This document shows, one piece after another, positions 25,817 through 39,944 of a DNA stretch of 64,000 nt (its first letter is position 1; each line of letters opens with the position of its first letter). This DNA is from Polytrichum commune (Eukaryota > Streptophyta > Polytrichopsida > Polytrichales > Polytrichaceae), in the NCBI GenBank assembly GCA_950295325.1, contig OX485804.1, forward strand, positions 22,010,001 to 22,074,000. The letters are read 5' to 3'. The notes beneath the pieces are model-generated. The model saw only the letters and a program-made list of their open reading frames with translations, did no database searches and had not been told where the DNA came from. Both the position numbers and the translations under genes were made by a program.

Positions 25817-28577
25817 GCTAAAGAACCCCTATCGAGCTTTGTCTGCCTAAGAATTAGTTGCCCCTGGCCCATCCATTAGTGCCCATACCAAAAATTATTG
25901 GTGTTGCACACGTTGTTGCCCGTAGCTTGTTTGACTAGAGAGAACCATGGACAGAGTCAACTCCAACCACGTTAGTCATCCTTTGAGCCACATACCTTCA
26001 TTGGACATTGTAAACATTCACTCCTCCCATCTCCTTGAATTTGCATAACATTTGCTAATATGTTATCCAAACCAAATTTGCTAATGTGTTATGCACCAGC
26101 TCTAGATCTAGATCCATAATTGTGTCATGCACCATATCCAAAATCGTATCACGCACCATATCCATAATTGTGTCATACACATGATTTAGAATTGTGTGAT
26201 GCACCAGATCCAAAAATGTGTTATGCACCAGATCGAGATCCAAAAATGTTTCATCCACCAAATAAAAAAGTGTGGTATGTACCGAATTTAACGGATCCGA
26301 AATTGTTAGTGCACACAACTATTTTGTACAAATAATGTTTATAGTCAAGTGGTCTTCCTCTCTAACCTTGTGAGGTTAAGATTTTATAGTTCAGTGTACA
26401 CACCTTCTTGTTTTGTTCCTATGCTCACATGACTTGTAGGTTGTGCATGAGTATTTCTTACCGCACTTAATTTAATTATGTGCTAGTAGTTGACGTGGTG
26501 TTGTGAGATTTTGCTATATCTCATGATTATGTTGATTCGTTATAATCTACCATTCATATCAATGTAGACCTATGATTGTTTTGTATGCATTTGGTCGGAT
26601 TATCACTTAAGAGTTTTGTAAGTCTCTAATCGGTTAGTTAATCCAATTGGTCTACTAACACGAACTTGTTGATATGATAACATATATCCACATATATATA
26701 GCATATTGATTTGATGAGTTTTGCAGTTCCAACACAATTAATCAAACATGGTTGGAATTATGTTGTAGTTTGCTCGAAATACTTACAATTCTTATTACAT
26801 GGGAGTCAACTTCATTGACTTCAAATCCAACTACGAGACAAATGACAAAGGTGTCAGTCTGATCCGGTTCTCTTTATATGAGTCATTACAAATAAAAGGT
26901 GAGGGAGTTGGTAAAGAAAAAGTAACCATTTAATTGTGATAGAAGGTGCAATTTCATAAGAAATAAAATGCAACACAACGATATTTGTTATATGCAATGA
27001 CAACCATTCATTGAAAAAAACATAGAAGTTTTTTTAAAGGAATTACCAGAGGATCATCCAAGAGGCATGTTGCTTACATGGGAAGAAAATAAATGTTGCA
27101 GGGATAAAGTAAAAATGTTGAATGAAATGATATTCATTATTCCCGAAATATATAAAATTAAAAAAATGATACGTATTCATATGTTGTACACAACACATTA
27201 TGTATTACAAATCTTGCATGACACATTTTGCATGACAAATTTGGCATGATTGATTTTGCCAGACATATTTTGCATAACATAAATGACACATTCGGCCAAA
27301 AAACATTACATAACAAGTTTACATAATACATCCAACATGACATATACAAATTAGAAATAATTTTGAATGGAGTTTTTTTATTTCATGGCTGAACATCAAC
27401 TTCAGTTGACGTAAGCAATGAAGTGTATAACTTTAATAAGTAGTCTAGTTTGTAAATGTTGCAACTAAGGTTTCTCCTAAAATCCATCATGATAATCAAA
27501 AAAATTAATTCAGTAGTTTAGTATTATGTTTTGCCCTTGAACACGAAAGATAACTACACCACTAGATTTGCAAACTAGATTGCCAATTGTCCTAAAATTA
27601 AAACACATATAGAATGTCATTGTAAAGAGAACCGGATCAGATTGACACCTTTGTCATTTGTCTCGTAGTTGGATTTGAAGTCAATGAAGTTGACTCCCAT
27701 GTAATAAAAATTGTAAGTATTTCGAGCAAACTACAACATAATTCCAACCATGTTTGATTAATTGTGTTGGAACCGCAAAACTCATCAAATCAATATGTTA
27801 TGTATATGTGGATATATGTTATCATATCAACAAGTTCGTGTTAGTAGACCAATTGGATTAACTAACCGATTAGAGACTTACAAAACTCTTAAGTGATAAT
27901 CCGACCGAATGCATACAAAACAATCGTAGGTCTACATTGATATGAATGGTAGATTATAACGAATCAACATAATCATGAGATATAGCAAAATCTCACAACA
28001 CCACGTCAACTACTAGCACATAATTGAATTAAGTGCGGTAAGAAATACTCATGCACAACCTACAAGTCATGTGAGCATAGGCACAAAACAAGGTGTGTAC
28101 ACTGAACTATAAAATCTTAACCTCACAAGGTTAGAGAGGAAGACCACTTGACTATAAACATTATTTGTACGAAATAGTTGTGTGCACTAACAAGTTCGGA
28201 TCCATTAATTTCATTATATACCACATTTTTTGATTTGGAGGATGACAAATTTTTGGATCTCGTGGATGACACAATTCTGGATCTAAATCTAGAACTTATG
28301 CATAACACATTAGCAGACTTCGTTTGGATAACACATTCACAAATGTTATGTAAATTTGAGGAGATGGGTGGAGTGAATGTTTACAATGTCCAATGAAGGT
28401 ATGTGGCTCAAAGGATGACTAACGTGGTTGGAGCTGACTCCGTCCATGGTTATGTCCAGTCAAGCAAGCTACGGGCAACAATGTGTGCAACACCAATAAA
28501 TTTTGGTATGGGCATTAGCGGGTGGGCCAGGGGCAACATATTCTTAGGCGGGTAGAGCTCGATAGGGGTTCTTTAGC
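25817..28577. mobile_element. Fold-back element with 1-kb inverted arms inside the LINE
   Basis: Left arm 25817-26876 and right arm 27623-28577 are long, closely matching inverted repeats around a 746-bp AT-rich spacer. The outer ends read GCTAAAGAACCCCTATCGAG on both strands. The arms stay similar throughout except at an internal minisatellite. No transposase is seen and no target duplication is obvious. A nonautonomous long-TIR DNA transposon is likely; a local inverted duplication is the alternative. Confidence 0.75.
26080..26300. repeat. About 30-bp minisatellite in the left fold-back arm
   Basis: Degenerate units resembling ATGCACCATATCCATAATTG are repeated about eight times. The right arm has about half as many (28215-28320). 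Read on the minus strand, the array forms an open frame of repeated DLVHxTIL units, which I regard as a by-product of the 30-bp period. Confidence 0.65.
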
Positions 28578-28621
28578 ATCCGGTGAATGGAAGAGGCTAG
28601 GATTAGAAAATCTCCTAAGTC

Positions 28622-29530
28622 TTGCTTCACTCCGCTCCGCATAATGAAGCTAACAAGTCTAACATTAAGGACCACCGGTTTCAACTTCAAACCTTTATGG
28701 ATAGGAAAGAGGATGATCGTAGGATTTGGTCTAGAACCAAATGGATGAAATCCGGGGATAGGATGAATGATTGTTTTTGTTTCTCCTCGGTCAAGGAGTG
28801 TCCGGTGGGAGGCCTTGTCACCGAATTATATGACAAAGACGATACAATGGTTGCAGTGGGTGCCGATCTTGCAAGGGTCTGCAATACTCTCTACTCCAAA
28901 TTGCACGGTACCCCACTATGCAATGAGAGAAGGGATGAAATTTTTGTGGACTTGTTGAACCATGTCCCATGTAAATTCTTCCTAAAAGCTCAAAGGATGT
29001 TGGAGTTCCTATCAGGAAGGAGGAGCTCACCAATGCGGTTCAAACCCTTGCGAAAGGAAAGAACCTAGTTCAGATTGACTCATAGTTGATTTCTTTAAAG
29101 CATAATAGAGCTTCATGAATGTTGACTTCATTACTATGGTGAATGAATCATTGAAATACGATTGATTTCCAAAAGGTGTCACACGTGGACTCATCGCATT
29201 GTTGTTTAAGGAAGGTGATAGATTGAGGTTGACAAATTGATGACCTATTACTCTTCCCAACACTACTACAAGATATTTGTGAAAGCTCTACAAAAATGCC
29301 TTCCACCCTTACTAGTGGAAGTAATTGACAACGGCCAAATTGTTTCTCTTCCTCTTTGGTTTGTTTTGGACAATATTATGCTTACGCGTGAATCAATTCA
29401 ATGGGCTAAAGAGTGGCGCCAAAATTCGATTTTCTTTAAACTAGACTTTAGCAAAGCTTATGATAGAGTTGACTTGACGTTCATTTTCCAAGTTATAGAG
29501 AAGTTAGAAATGCCTAGTTCATATGATTAA
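28622..29530 (+). pseudogene. LINE reverse transcriptase, N-terminal fragments
   Basis: Two open segments, 28622-29068 and 29237-29530, with a broken stretch between. The first carries the linker before RT (RIWSRTKWMKSGDRMNDCF); the second reaches the first catalytic Asp in KLDFSKAYDRVDL. They follow directly after the fold-back insertion. Confidence 0.75.
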
Positions 29531-30346
29531 GTTGTTATTTGAAGACACAACTACCGTAGCTCTCTAGCAGTTGGGGTATAAAATAATTAATTTTGAAGTT
29601 GCCTAAATTTATGGGAAAATAATTTTGTTCAATGTCCAAAAAAAGTGCCTAAAATCACACTAATGCAAGTGACATTCATTGGAGTCCAACAAAGTAGCAT
29701 CAAATAACTTCAACAAGTGACATACAAGTAAAATACAAACTTTAGGGTAAGGAATGCTGGTGAAGGGAAGTGTTTAGGTCAATTGTAGCCGCCATAGATG
29801 AAACTAGGAAAACCATCCATGAATTATAGAAATGACTTGGATGAACATTAAATTTCTTTTTGAGTTTGCCCAATTTTAGAATAATATTTTTGGGTTGCAT
29901 AACTTACTTCTCCACTTCAAGTAATTATTAGGTTGAAAGGTGCCCAAGTTGCTACAAAGCCACAGTATCTCCATTAAAATGTACAATCAAGTGATAGAGC
30001 CTTTTGCGATTCATAGAGGTGTTTGCCATGGTTGCCCTTTTGTCCCTATTTGTTTATTATTCTTGCAAAAACACTCAACATTGCAATTAACATGCAATTA
30101 CGACTAGCCTTATAAAGGGTACTTTCCTTCCTCGATGTAATTCCCAAAAATTAATTAATTAATATGTTGATGGCACCTCGTTTATTGTGAGAACGGATGA
30201 GACTAGTGTGGATAATCTAGTGAAAATGCTACAAAATCGAAATTGCCTTTGGTCTTGAGGTTAACTAGCATAAAAACGTGGTAAACTGGTGCGGTTGAGG
30301 AACTCCACTGGAATGGCTGGAATGATATCAATGGAAATGGGTCCCA

Positions 30347-30922
30347 ATGAAGATCTGCCCAAGTTATTTGGCACCCTTTTTGGTCTACTTTTGGAGTTCA
30401 TATGTCAACCAATTTCTTGTTAAGAGGGTTAAGGCCAAACTTAAATATTGGAGATCCATGCAATTGTCACTAGCGGGACGCACCTTTATTGTGAATCAAA
30501 ACCTAATGCCATCCCTTTGGTATTTCATTGCAATGTGGATTGGCTCAAAGAAAGCATTGTGGAAGATTAAGGTTCTACTACGTAAGTACCTATGGTTTGG
30601 ATCTAAGAACACGGCATGAGCACGAGTGACATGGGACAATTATACGGTGCCGAAGAAAGTTGGAGGCCTTAGCCTTACTTCCCCAGAGGACGCTATGCGA
30701 ACATTGATGAGAAAATGGATCATACAAGCACTCTTCCCTAGACAATCCCACTTGCAACTTTTGTTAAGGTATTGCATCACGCAATTGCAACCCTCCCGTC
30801 ATGGCTGTTGGGCCCATATTCTCACTAGTTATTTTCTTCTAGTTTCTCTATCCAAGGCATATCAAAATTTTGGCGGCACATTGCTTAGTCGTGGTGTCGT
30901 GACCTTTGCTAGCTTCCCGTAA
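30347..30922 (+). pseudogene. LINE post-RT region fragments
   Basis: Segments 30347-30619 and 30626-30922 correspond to the part after the RT core: VKRVKAKLKYWRSMQLSLAG, then TWDNYTVPKKVGGLSLTSP. They are separated by a stop at 30617-30619 and are clearly of the same LINE. Confidence 0.75.
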
Positions 30923-33099
30923 CTTATCTTGATTGTTTCTCGACTCTACTAGGTGTCACGAGCGCTAATCTTGCACACCCCACACGCGCGCATGGTTAGC
31001 TCTCCATACCACGGACTTCCAAGCTCATGGCTTGGTGACCAACCCTTCTACACATGCATTCGGGACTCTCCTCTTAATAGGTAGCCAGTGGTTAGATGTG
31101 GACTTCCATTCATGGAAGTCCAATCTTGAGTTGATCATCGCGCTACCGGAGCAACACTACAACAAACGAAGCATACTTGGCAATTTTGCCCCCATAGGCC
31201 AATGCCTATGAAGGCCATGTGCGTTATGCCACGGGTGGGTGGGTCGGCAAAACCACCTCACCCATATAAGCCTCTAGGACTTTGGGCAGGGCCCCTACCC
31301 CACTGTCAAGTAATATTTTGTCCCTTTCCAAAGAGTTAGGAGACATTTTTCCTTAGCCGTTGGGGCTGGAAGCCCCCAACAACTTCACTCCTTCATACTT
31401 CGTTGTATAGTCTCTGATGCAAGCAAGCAATAAGTGTATTGACATCCACTCTTTGCGCAAATGTCGATAGACTCCTCATTTGCCCCATTTAGGCAAGTAT
31501 GAGGGAGTTATGGTTGTTCTAACCTTGGCAGTCCCGAGTGCCACTCCCAGGTCACTACTGTCCTTGGGCCTCACTCAAATTGCCATATCTCCTAGCTCAC
31601 ACCTCTTATTGGGGAGATCTTGAGCATTCTAGAACTTGCACACCATAAGCTACTCAATGCTTATGGCTTTACCCTCCTGACTCCTAGTCTCTATAGGTTG
31701 GAGGCGTTCTTAGCGCTTGGGGCCCTCATCCACACTAGGATCACTTGGATCTTATGACGGTACAAGTCCCGGGAGTCACTCCAGGGTCCCCCTTGTGCCC
31801 ATGATGTTGCGGACACTCCTCATGGAGAAGTGTGCGACACAAATAATTGTTTTTCTTTCTCCGTCTTGCTTTGAGGATACTTTGCAATTTAACTTTTGGT
31901 GAGGGATGGAATACCAAGGTCTATATTTGGGTGTTACCATGGGTAGGGGTTATGGTCTTTATAAAAAAAGTCTTGCGATACTTTTGCGATATTTGGGATC
32001 CTAGTAAGAATGGTTTTTTGGGGGGATGGGAGGATGCATGCACTAAATTCTCCCTCGAGGTTTATTATGACTTTTGGGTCAAGCTACTGGAGTTTTACAA
32101 AGCCTTATGCAAGAAGATTCTCAATCAACTTGGAGCGAAACTCACATCACATGAATGGGTTGGTTTATACGTTAATTATGACAATGAGTTGCATGCTTGG
32201 GTGGTTTGCACAGGCTATCTTAAGGATTTTAGAAATGACCCAGTGCAATTAAGAGTGGAGCTTATGGGTACCTTTCATATTTCCATGGTTGGGTTGCAAT
32301 ACTTAACTCAAACTAAGATGAAACTAGACACGCGGCATGCCGCTCCTCCCATGGTTTTTTCAAGGTGGTTGTCAAGTGTTAGGGTGGTTGACATGAGGTA
32401 GGGCATAGGTCCAATTCACCTTGTTCTTTGGGAAGTTGGATCAATTTTTCTTTTATTTGCCACGTTGGTGATGGTATGAGGTTACTCCTTATCTTGCGTA
32501 CTCAGCCAAGCTTGGTTGGAAATGGATCACTACTCAAGAAACTCTCAAGAATTCCATCCCGATAAATGGATAAACAAAATTCCTCCCTCCACCTCTCAAG
32601 TTGGAATACCAATTGGCATAAGCACAAGGCTTAGAAGGTTGCAACCTTCCTTTGATCTGTTATTCACAAGGCAGTGGTTGTGAGTGAATGGCGTGGTTAG
32701 ATTTTGGTGGGGATTGAAAAGAATTGTCCCCATTGTGGCTCATCTTTGGTGGAAATGGTGGAGCACATGTTCTTCAATTGCCATTTGGCTCAACATGTTT
32801 GGCACTATGTGGCTAATGTCATTTGGCAATTTTTTGCCAAAAGAGGTAACCTTGGTCCTTGGAGGTTTTTTTCAATGATGCAATAACTTTTTGATCGACC
32901 TCTTCGCAAAACACTAAATTCCTTCAGTTGCATTGGGTTTTTCTTGAGGAGTGGTCTCTTGTGGATTATCTAGCATCAACAAAATTATTTGGTCTTTAAT
33001 GTTCTTCAATGGCCCGTGAAGAAAACACATCGAATTGTGTAGGACTCAGTAGACTTTGGCAAGCTTGATTGGCCATGTGCCCTTCAGGACTTGGAAAAA

Positions 33100-36000
33100 A
33101 TTCTAGATGTTGCCTATGAAGATGTTCTTTGAGATTTTGGTGTGTCCAATATCTCATTGCCACTCATAGCAATGTTGTGGTTACTTAGAAGAGTAGACCC
33201 CATATGAGCATTATTTCTTGAGTCCCCTAAGCTCAATGTTTTCCTCATAGGTGTTTGTTTTCTTCCAATTACAAATGAACTTGTTTCAATTTGTGCCAAT
33301 AACAATAATAATAATACTAAAAGTAGAAGGTGGTCGTTGAGTAGGTCAGTGGCCACAAAGTTTAGATGCTTGAGAAATGGAAGGCATTTCATAACATTAC
33401 TGAACTCCAAAAGAATGCTTTTTGGGTCCATATTTCAATTAGGCATTATGCAACATTTGTTTTGGGCTTGCCTCTGAATCTTGTCCTCTCAAGCTAAGCT
33501 CTTTACACCACCGAGCTAAAGCTACTAGCATATGTCCCCAAAATTGGAATAATAATAATAAAAAAACTTTCCTCAAACGGTAACCAAAATCTTTCTCTCT
33601 CTCTCTTTCTAGTTCTTGAACAATGCCATGTCATTAAAATATTTGATGGTAAACTCTTACATTAATTGGAAAGTGGTCATACTTATCATGATGAAAAGGT
33701 AACAAGGATGTAAATGAATGGAGCAAAATAACCATAGTTATAGTCGTGACCCACGTCCCTAACCCATGATAAAATAGGGTTTGAAAAAACTTACTATAGG
33801 TAAAAACTCCATATATAAACCCCTAACCCTAAAGAGAGCTTTTTTTTTTTATCATTCACGCAAGTGTGAGGTGGGGTTGGCTCCGTGTATACTCACTAGA
33901 GTAGTAGATACGTGTTAAAAGTGAGAGAAATTAAGGCTAGTCACCAAGAGGAGTATTCTACTTGGAGAAACCCAATCATGGCCAAGGAACATGTTTGAAC
34001 ACCCATGTGTCATTCTCCAATCAGTGTTGTAATTTGAAATACTACAGTGCATTGGATGTAGTTTAAATGTGTGCGACATGGATAACAACTATGTCTTGCT
34101 GTTATTTACCTCGTGTACATAACTAATCCTCAAATGCTTGTTGGTTGGTTCCATGGGCACATGTGAGGCATGCCCTTCACACTTTCCATACAATGATGTA
34201 TTGTGATTATAACATTTTATGCATATCTATTGGTTGAAGTTACTAGGAACATTTCCCTTGTAAGTACTCCACACATGTGGTGGATTAGCTATACGTGTTT
34301 TGAGATGAAACGTGAAGATAGGTGATTAAACTTCCAAGGTATGGGACAGTCAAAATCAAACTTTAGTTGTTGGATACCATTTGATAGCATAAACACTAAG
34401 TAAGGTACATATTCTTGCAAAACATATTTAGTGTTATGATGCAACTTGTCTATATTGCACAACACATACAGTTAGGCATAATTGCAAACAACTCTATTAT
34501 GCAAAATGTTATTATGTCAACAAATAGGAAGACACACAAGAGATAGAAAGAGTCTTGTGGAAATTCTCACCCACCCACCCACCCTTGTATTGCAATGAGA
34601 AAGATATTGAAGGATTTGGCCTTTGAAAAGAGGAAGTTCAAACTTTGCAAAAGTTTTGAAAAATCAGCTATATATATATATAATTCAATTTTGGTCAGTT
34701 GCCTGAGCTAGCACATGTCTTGGTGTTGTGCTTATTTGAATGGGGCTCTTTATATGAAATAAAAAGAGCAACAATATGTTGTCGAGTAACGTTATTTTGT
34801 GTGCACACATATAAGCAATCAACCTTTTTTGAGATGACACCTCCTCGGCACTTAAGATATACAACCAACTAATGCTTTACTTTTGTAATGATATGGACCC
34901 CTTGTTATTGTTGTCATCGTCTTCATCAACCTTCCTTCTATTGAACCTTTTTTATCATGGGAAAGGGATACCTGGTAGTTGTAGCAAATCAAGTTTTAGT
35001 AGGAACCCAATAACGATGCATAATTAGGACCTAATATCATGACCTAAGACATTGTTTTAGAGGTCCACATCATTACAAAAGAGAACCTTGCCTTAGAAAA
35101 TTTACAGTAATTTACAGTAATTCTATCATTTATGTATAAAAAAAATTGGGGGCGGAGGGAGGGAGATTTTTGTGATCATTTAACAAGGAAGTTAATATTC
35201 AATTTGATGATGAATAAATTAATCATTTGATTTCCAAAACTTATGAAGAAAATGGCTACAAGTTTGAGTTAGACTTGCTAATCATCTCTTCCTAAATGCA
35301 TGTTCAATAATATACAAAAAATCGGGAGCAAAAGCTATTATTGTTGTTTTAGGCCCACCTTCCTCACAGTCTCAAGTGTCAACAGGGTAATTGAGACAGT
35401 TAATAGATACCTCCAATTTCAAAGTTTGAATTTTTTTAGAAGAAGAAACTTTGACATTAATTGTTTCAAAAAATCATAAAAATTGGGGTTCTCATGAAAG
35501 AACCAACAAACAAATCTAGTGATCTTCTAGATGATTCTCAATATGTGTTTTATAAGATTAAGAAACCTACAAATACGAATCAAATATGAATATTTAGTCG
35601 TTTTTGGAGCCATATTTTGATTTTCAAAAACTAACTTGATATGTAACACGGGTTTGGTAAATCACTAATACTTGCTAAACAACATTTAATTTATCAATTG
35701 TTTTGTGGGAAATTTAGGGGTTTGCCCTATATGTAATGGGAGATATGATAATTCACAGTAGTGACAACATTGGAGTCACCTTTTTTCTTTTCTTTGACAG
35801 ATGAAATGAAAACCACGCAACATGTACAATATGATTTCACTTTTGGAGCAAACTAAGGCATATATTCCTTCCTTCCTTCCTTCCTTCTTTTCTATCTTCC
35901 TCCCATGGTGACTATTGGCGCTCTTTGGTTTGCCTTCTTCCTTCTCACATTGTTGTTACGTTCCTCGCGTGGGTTTGGCGAGTTGCAATTGGTCTCTCAC

Positions 36001-39000
36001 ATTCCCCAATCACAACATTGACACTCCTACTTTCCATGGACCCCCCTTTCAATAGGTGGTGGTACCGTAAGGCACTTACTAGTCCATTTAGAATATAATG
36101 CCAAACAATAATGCCCACGTGGCATTTGAGAGGTGTCAAGCAATGTAAGGTTACCATGTTGTAAATTAATGTGTGTTAAAAGCCAAATTGTGAAACACCA
36201 TGCAACAATTTTAAAGTTGGAATGTACATACATAGCATAATAAGGCAATGAAGAATTAAGGGGCACTTTAGGTTGCAAAAAGAAAAGAAAAAAACATTTG
36301 CAAGCAAGAATGTCCTTTAATAGTCTCCTTGAACACTTGAGATCATGCTCAAATAATTCAAATGGAATGATAAAATGTCGGCAAACATGTAAGGAGACCA
36401 ATGCGATTGAGCTCAAACTTTGAAGACAAGGTAATATTTAGTTTACATATGACTAATGAAACTCAAGGTGGTCTAAATGTAACCACACCTCTCCTCTCCT
36501 CCCCTTTCCCCCCCCCCCCCCCTCCAAAGCAATATAATGTTGAGTGTAGTATCAATCAATGAGATACATTTTCACAGTGTATTGAGCTCGTCCTCCTTCT
36601 ATTTCTAGTCATACAAAGGACTTCGCACTTTCTCAATTGAAAACTAAAGAATCACAACTATTTAATTTGAGCATAACATTTTCCAATTTTCAAGGTCCAC
36701 TATACATGATTTCTAGAATGAATAATGATTTGTGAATATACAAAGTTTAAATAAATGATGGTTGAAAAAGCTATTGTTGCACTTTATGTGACAAAATATG
36801 AAGTCAAATGATCCTCGAATGTACAGTGGTTCCAATATGATGTTATAGAATGAATAGCCATTACATTAAAGTCACACCATTAGAGTTTTATTTGGTTTCC
36901 AAGTAGTTTGACCATGCACATGGGCCAATAATTCTACATTGATCTCATTATTTAATGATTTCCATTGATCAAGTCGATTGCGATTGACCACTCTATTTGA
37001 AGTTGGAATGTTGAGGCTTTCGATGATTAGGGTGGTGGTGAAGGCCTACATTGGCCAAACATTAATTTTTCTAAGCTAGACACCTTGTTTCAAAAACGTT
37101 GGTTCTCCAAGGTCAAACACTTGTCATCCAAGGTTAAATGTTGGATACCATGTTGGGCATCCAAGGCATTCAAAGGTCTAACATAAGGTGAGATTAATTT
37201 GGATGATACTCTCACATACATATATGGCTCACATTACATAAATTGATCAAAATGTAAGTTGTCTCTTCACACTTAACCTAAGGTGTATCTAACAATGCAT
37301 GCACCCCCCCCTCCGACAATTTTCATAAGTGTGTTGTCAACCAATATTAATGTGTTTGTATCTATTAACCTAATAATGTGACTATTATAAACTAAAATAT
37401 AAAAATAATGTGTATACACGTGACAACCCTAAAGACCTACATATATTGCGCACTTAGAGTGCATGCCTCTTTCATGTATTTTGTGGTATAAAATCGCCAA
37501 TACCTTTGTGGATATTTTTTATTTTTACCTTTATATACTCTTTGTGCTAGACATTAGAAGTTAATCAGAGAGTGAAAGGGATTAAAGTGAGGAGCACACA
37601 CTTTTGTCTAATGTTGGAAATTGGGAAGATGCATCAAATAGTGAAGACAATTTTTTTTAGGACTTGGATGAAGAGTCTATAAGCTTCCTTGAGATTATTC
37701 TATTGGGAGCGCAAAAACTTCTTCAATGCCAACGAGTTGGAGGAGAGTGGACAACCTTTTGTGGACCTTACTATAGGTGTATGAGATAAATTGGCTAGCA
37801 TACGGGCTAGCCCTCTTATGTTTAAGAACTCGCCAAATTGTACCATAGATAGATTTGAGGATCTTTCTATAGATGTTTGTTGATTATTGCTCCCCTGTTG
37901 CTTTACATGTTCATACTATTGGCGAGGTAATTGGTCCCGCATGACATCCATACAAACTTACTCTTGATCAACGCTTGCTTGCTTTCCTTCTCTTCTTGAA
38001 GCATGACAACGCTTCCATCTTTGAGGCATTTGAGTAAAATTGAAGTATACATGTAGTAACTAACAACACCGCCTTCATTGCCTTTTGCATCAACCAAAAA
38101 CTTGATCATGAAATGGAGTGGTTAAATGCATACAAGCAAGTGCTCTCAAGTGAAATGCTACATGAAGGTGGAAGAGTGATTGGATGGTGCATTGGCTTGG
38201 TGCATTCCCAAACCTTACAAAGAGCTGAATCATAATGTATGGTTCAATGGGTGTAAAAATATATACTACAACATTAACACCATTATTGTGGATAGAATGG
38301 GTGTTTTATCCACACTTGCATGGGCTACCTTGGGTCATTTGTTGGTGCCACATGTTTGCGGGCTTCTTTTTTATTTTCAATTGGAGGGACTTTTTTTATG
38401 ATTAATTTAAAATGGTGATCATGGACATTGGTTGTGTTGGAGTCGATCAATACAATTTGTGTTGAATCTATGGGTAGAGGTGAAATTGCATCAAGTTCTA
38501 ACATTCCAGCTTGTAATGCATGCCGAGTATAGGGTTAGTGTAGAATTGGGTACATGTGAATTAAAGAGGAAGTTCAAATAAATCATTCTCGTTGCAATTT
38601 TGGGACAATCGACAACCAAAATCCTCTGATCACCAACCAAAATGATTTACTTATACATTTTATCGTACGAGTCACAATGGACAAGTTGCAACATATGGTT
38701 CTAATGGGATAAAATTCTTCTAGTGCATAATAATAATAACGAACATGATTGTTCTAGTGGTTCGGATTTTGGAATGAAGCCAAAATTGAAGTCAATCTAA
38801 AGTTGGCTTCCTTATCTCGTTTGAGTCTCTTCTCACTATCTTTATGTCACTATTCATCTCACACAACACACACAAATGTAGCACGATCGTTGGTCCCGAC
38901 CATGGCCCTAATGTACGTCAAAAAAAACCTTTATTGCACTAGATTTGAGAAGTTGTCTTTACTCCCCACAAACCAACCACCCAACAACCAAAGGAATTTT

Positions 39001-39396
39001 AAAGCTAAGCAAATGCATGGCTCCCCACGACTCTAGTACCACATTTCAATGATGTGGTATACTACCGTACGTGCATGCATTGCATGATCCGGCAAGTTTC
39101 TTAAGACCTAAATGACTTTGGCAACACGTGGTTTCGGGGGAAAAAAGCTACATATTCTCAACACCTATGTGCTATTTGGGATATGTTGAATTCTTAGACA
39201 TGATGAATATGTGCATTGATTCATTTCCATGGATTCCTCAAAGCAAGGTTACTAAGTAAAGCTCTCTCCACATGCTTCCAATTTCATTCTTCAAATGTTT
39301 TTGGGACAAAGATCTTAACAAGGATTTGAGGAATTTCATTGGGATTTGGTCGTACTTCGGTAGCTCCATTCACGAGGGTTTTCTGAAGGGAGGAAA
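33100..39396. other. Intergenic, no supported gene
   Basis: Contains AAT repeats near 33300, CT repeats near 33594, a TTCC tract at 35868-35888 and C runs near 36509 and 37303. A minus-strand frame at 37903-38109 is unrecognised. No transposase or host domain was identified. Confidence 0.5.
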
Positions 39397-39713
39397 GCAC
39401 ACTGAATGTGATATTTGGTGTCACCAACACTAATTGTTAACCAAGCACTATTTGTCGTTCCTTGCTATGTTTTTTAGATAATTATAGATTTACAGTGTTA
39501 CAATTACAGTCACTTACCAAGTGAAATTTCATCCAAGTTTCAATCATCCATCACAAATTGCTGACAAGGGAAAAGGTAGGGTATTGACCAATGGTTGAAC
39601 TCATCCATCATCCATGACAATATTTGTCCACTTATTCATAAGAAGTGTCCTCCAAAGAGTTACCATAGTCACATAAAATACCATAGACACTAAATATCAT
39701 ATTTTAGTGTAGT
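39397..39713. mobile_element. MITE, CTACACYAAATAT family, copy 2
   Basis: About 317 bp. Its whole length aligns with the reverse complement of 42300-42635, including inner stretches such as ATTATAGATTTA and GAACTCATCCATCATCCATG. The left end is more worn than the right. No ORF. Confidence 0.7.
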
Positions 39714-39922
39714 TGATATCTTGAAGGAGGTTCAAAAATATGAATGAACTTAAGTGTCACAAGGCATTATGTTTACCAACTTTCATATAGAAATGGGGTT
39801 CTGTTTCTAGGAACAGTTGTCCTTTACTTGTTATTTTCTCCTTTTCCCACAATTGAAGATTATATATGGGAAATTCATGTGCATGATTCGGGCTACACAA
39901 TCACTGGAATGAGTACCAATGC

Positions 39923-39944
39923 TAAACCCTAAACCCTAAACCCT
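39923..39944. repeat. Interstitial telomere-type repeat
   Basis: Three consecutive CTAAACC-type units, the plant telomere repeat read on the C-rich strand. Too short to be a telomere; possibly a telo-box or a scar of repair. Confidence 0.7.

Larger units (their letters stand above)
24880..32886 (+). mobile_element. Decayed LINE (L1-like, with zf-RVT end)
   Basis: Plus-strand pieces occur in canonical LINE order. The endonuclease (24933-25463) has VDVLCLREHNIKMM, GGIAICFHPR and ITISDFNMVD. Reverse transcriptase has FFKLDFSKAYDRVDL near 29430-29480, IEPFAIHRGVCHGCPF near 29995-30040, and YVDG at 30163-30174 where FADD or YADD is expected. The post-RT part (30347-30922) has KLKYWRSMQLSLAGRTFIVN and PKKVGGLSL. 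A zinc-knuckle end (about 32722-32880) has CPHCGSSLVEMVEHMFFNC. Many stops and frameshifts and a mutated YADD box show it is inactive. A fold-back element splits it at 25817-28577, and about 0.4 kb near 29560-29960 and 0.7 kb near 31150-31830 look like further insertions. Confidence 0.85.

Noticed and set aside
26055-26318. 87-codon repeated DLVHxTIL protein
   Set aside because: The frame is kept open by a 30-bp minisatellite; the matching right arm has a different unit number.
31147-31170. CACTACAACAAA, a possible CACTA transposon end
   Set aside because: No matching inverted end was found downstream, so only a chance match or a truncated copy can be claimed.
33114-33431. Leu-rich 105-codon minus-strand ORF
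   Set aside because: Comes from an AAT repeat; resembles a membrane helix only by composition.
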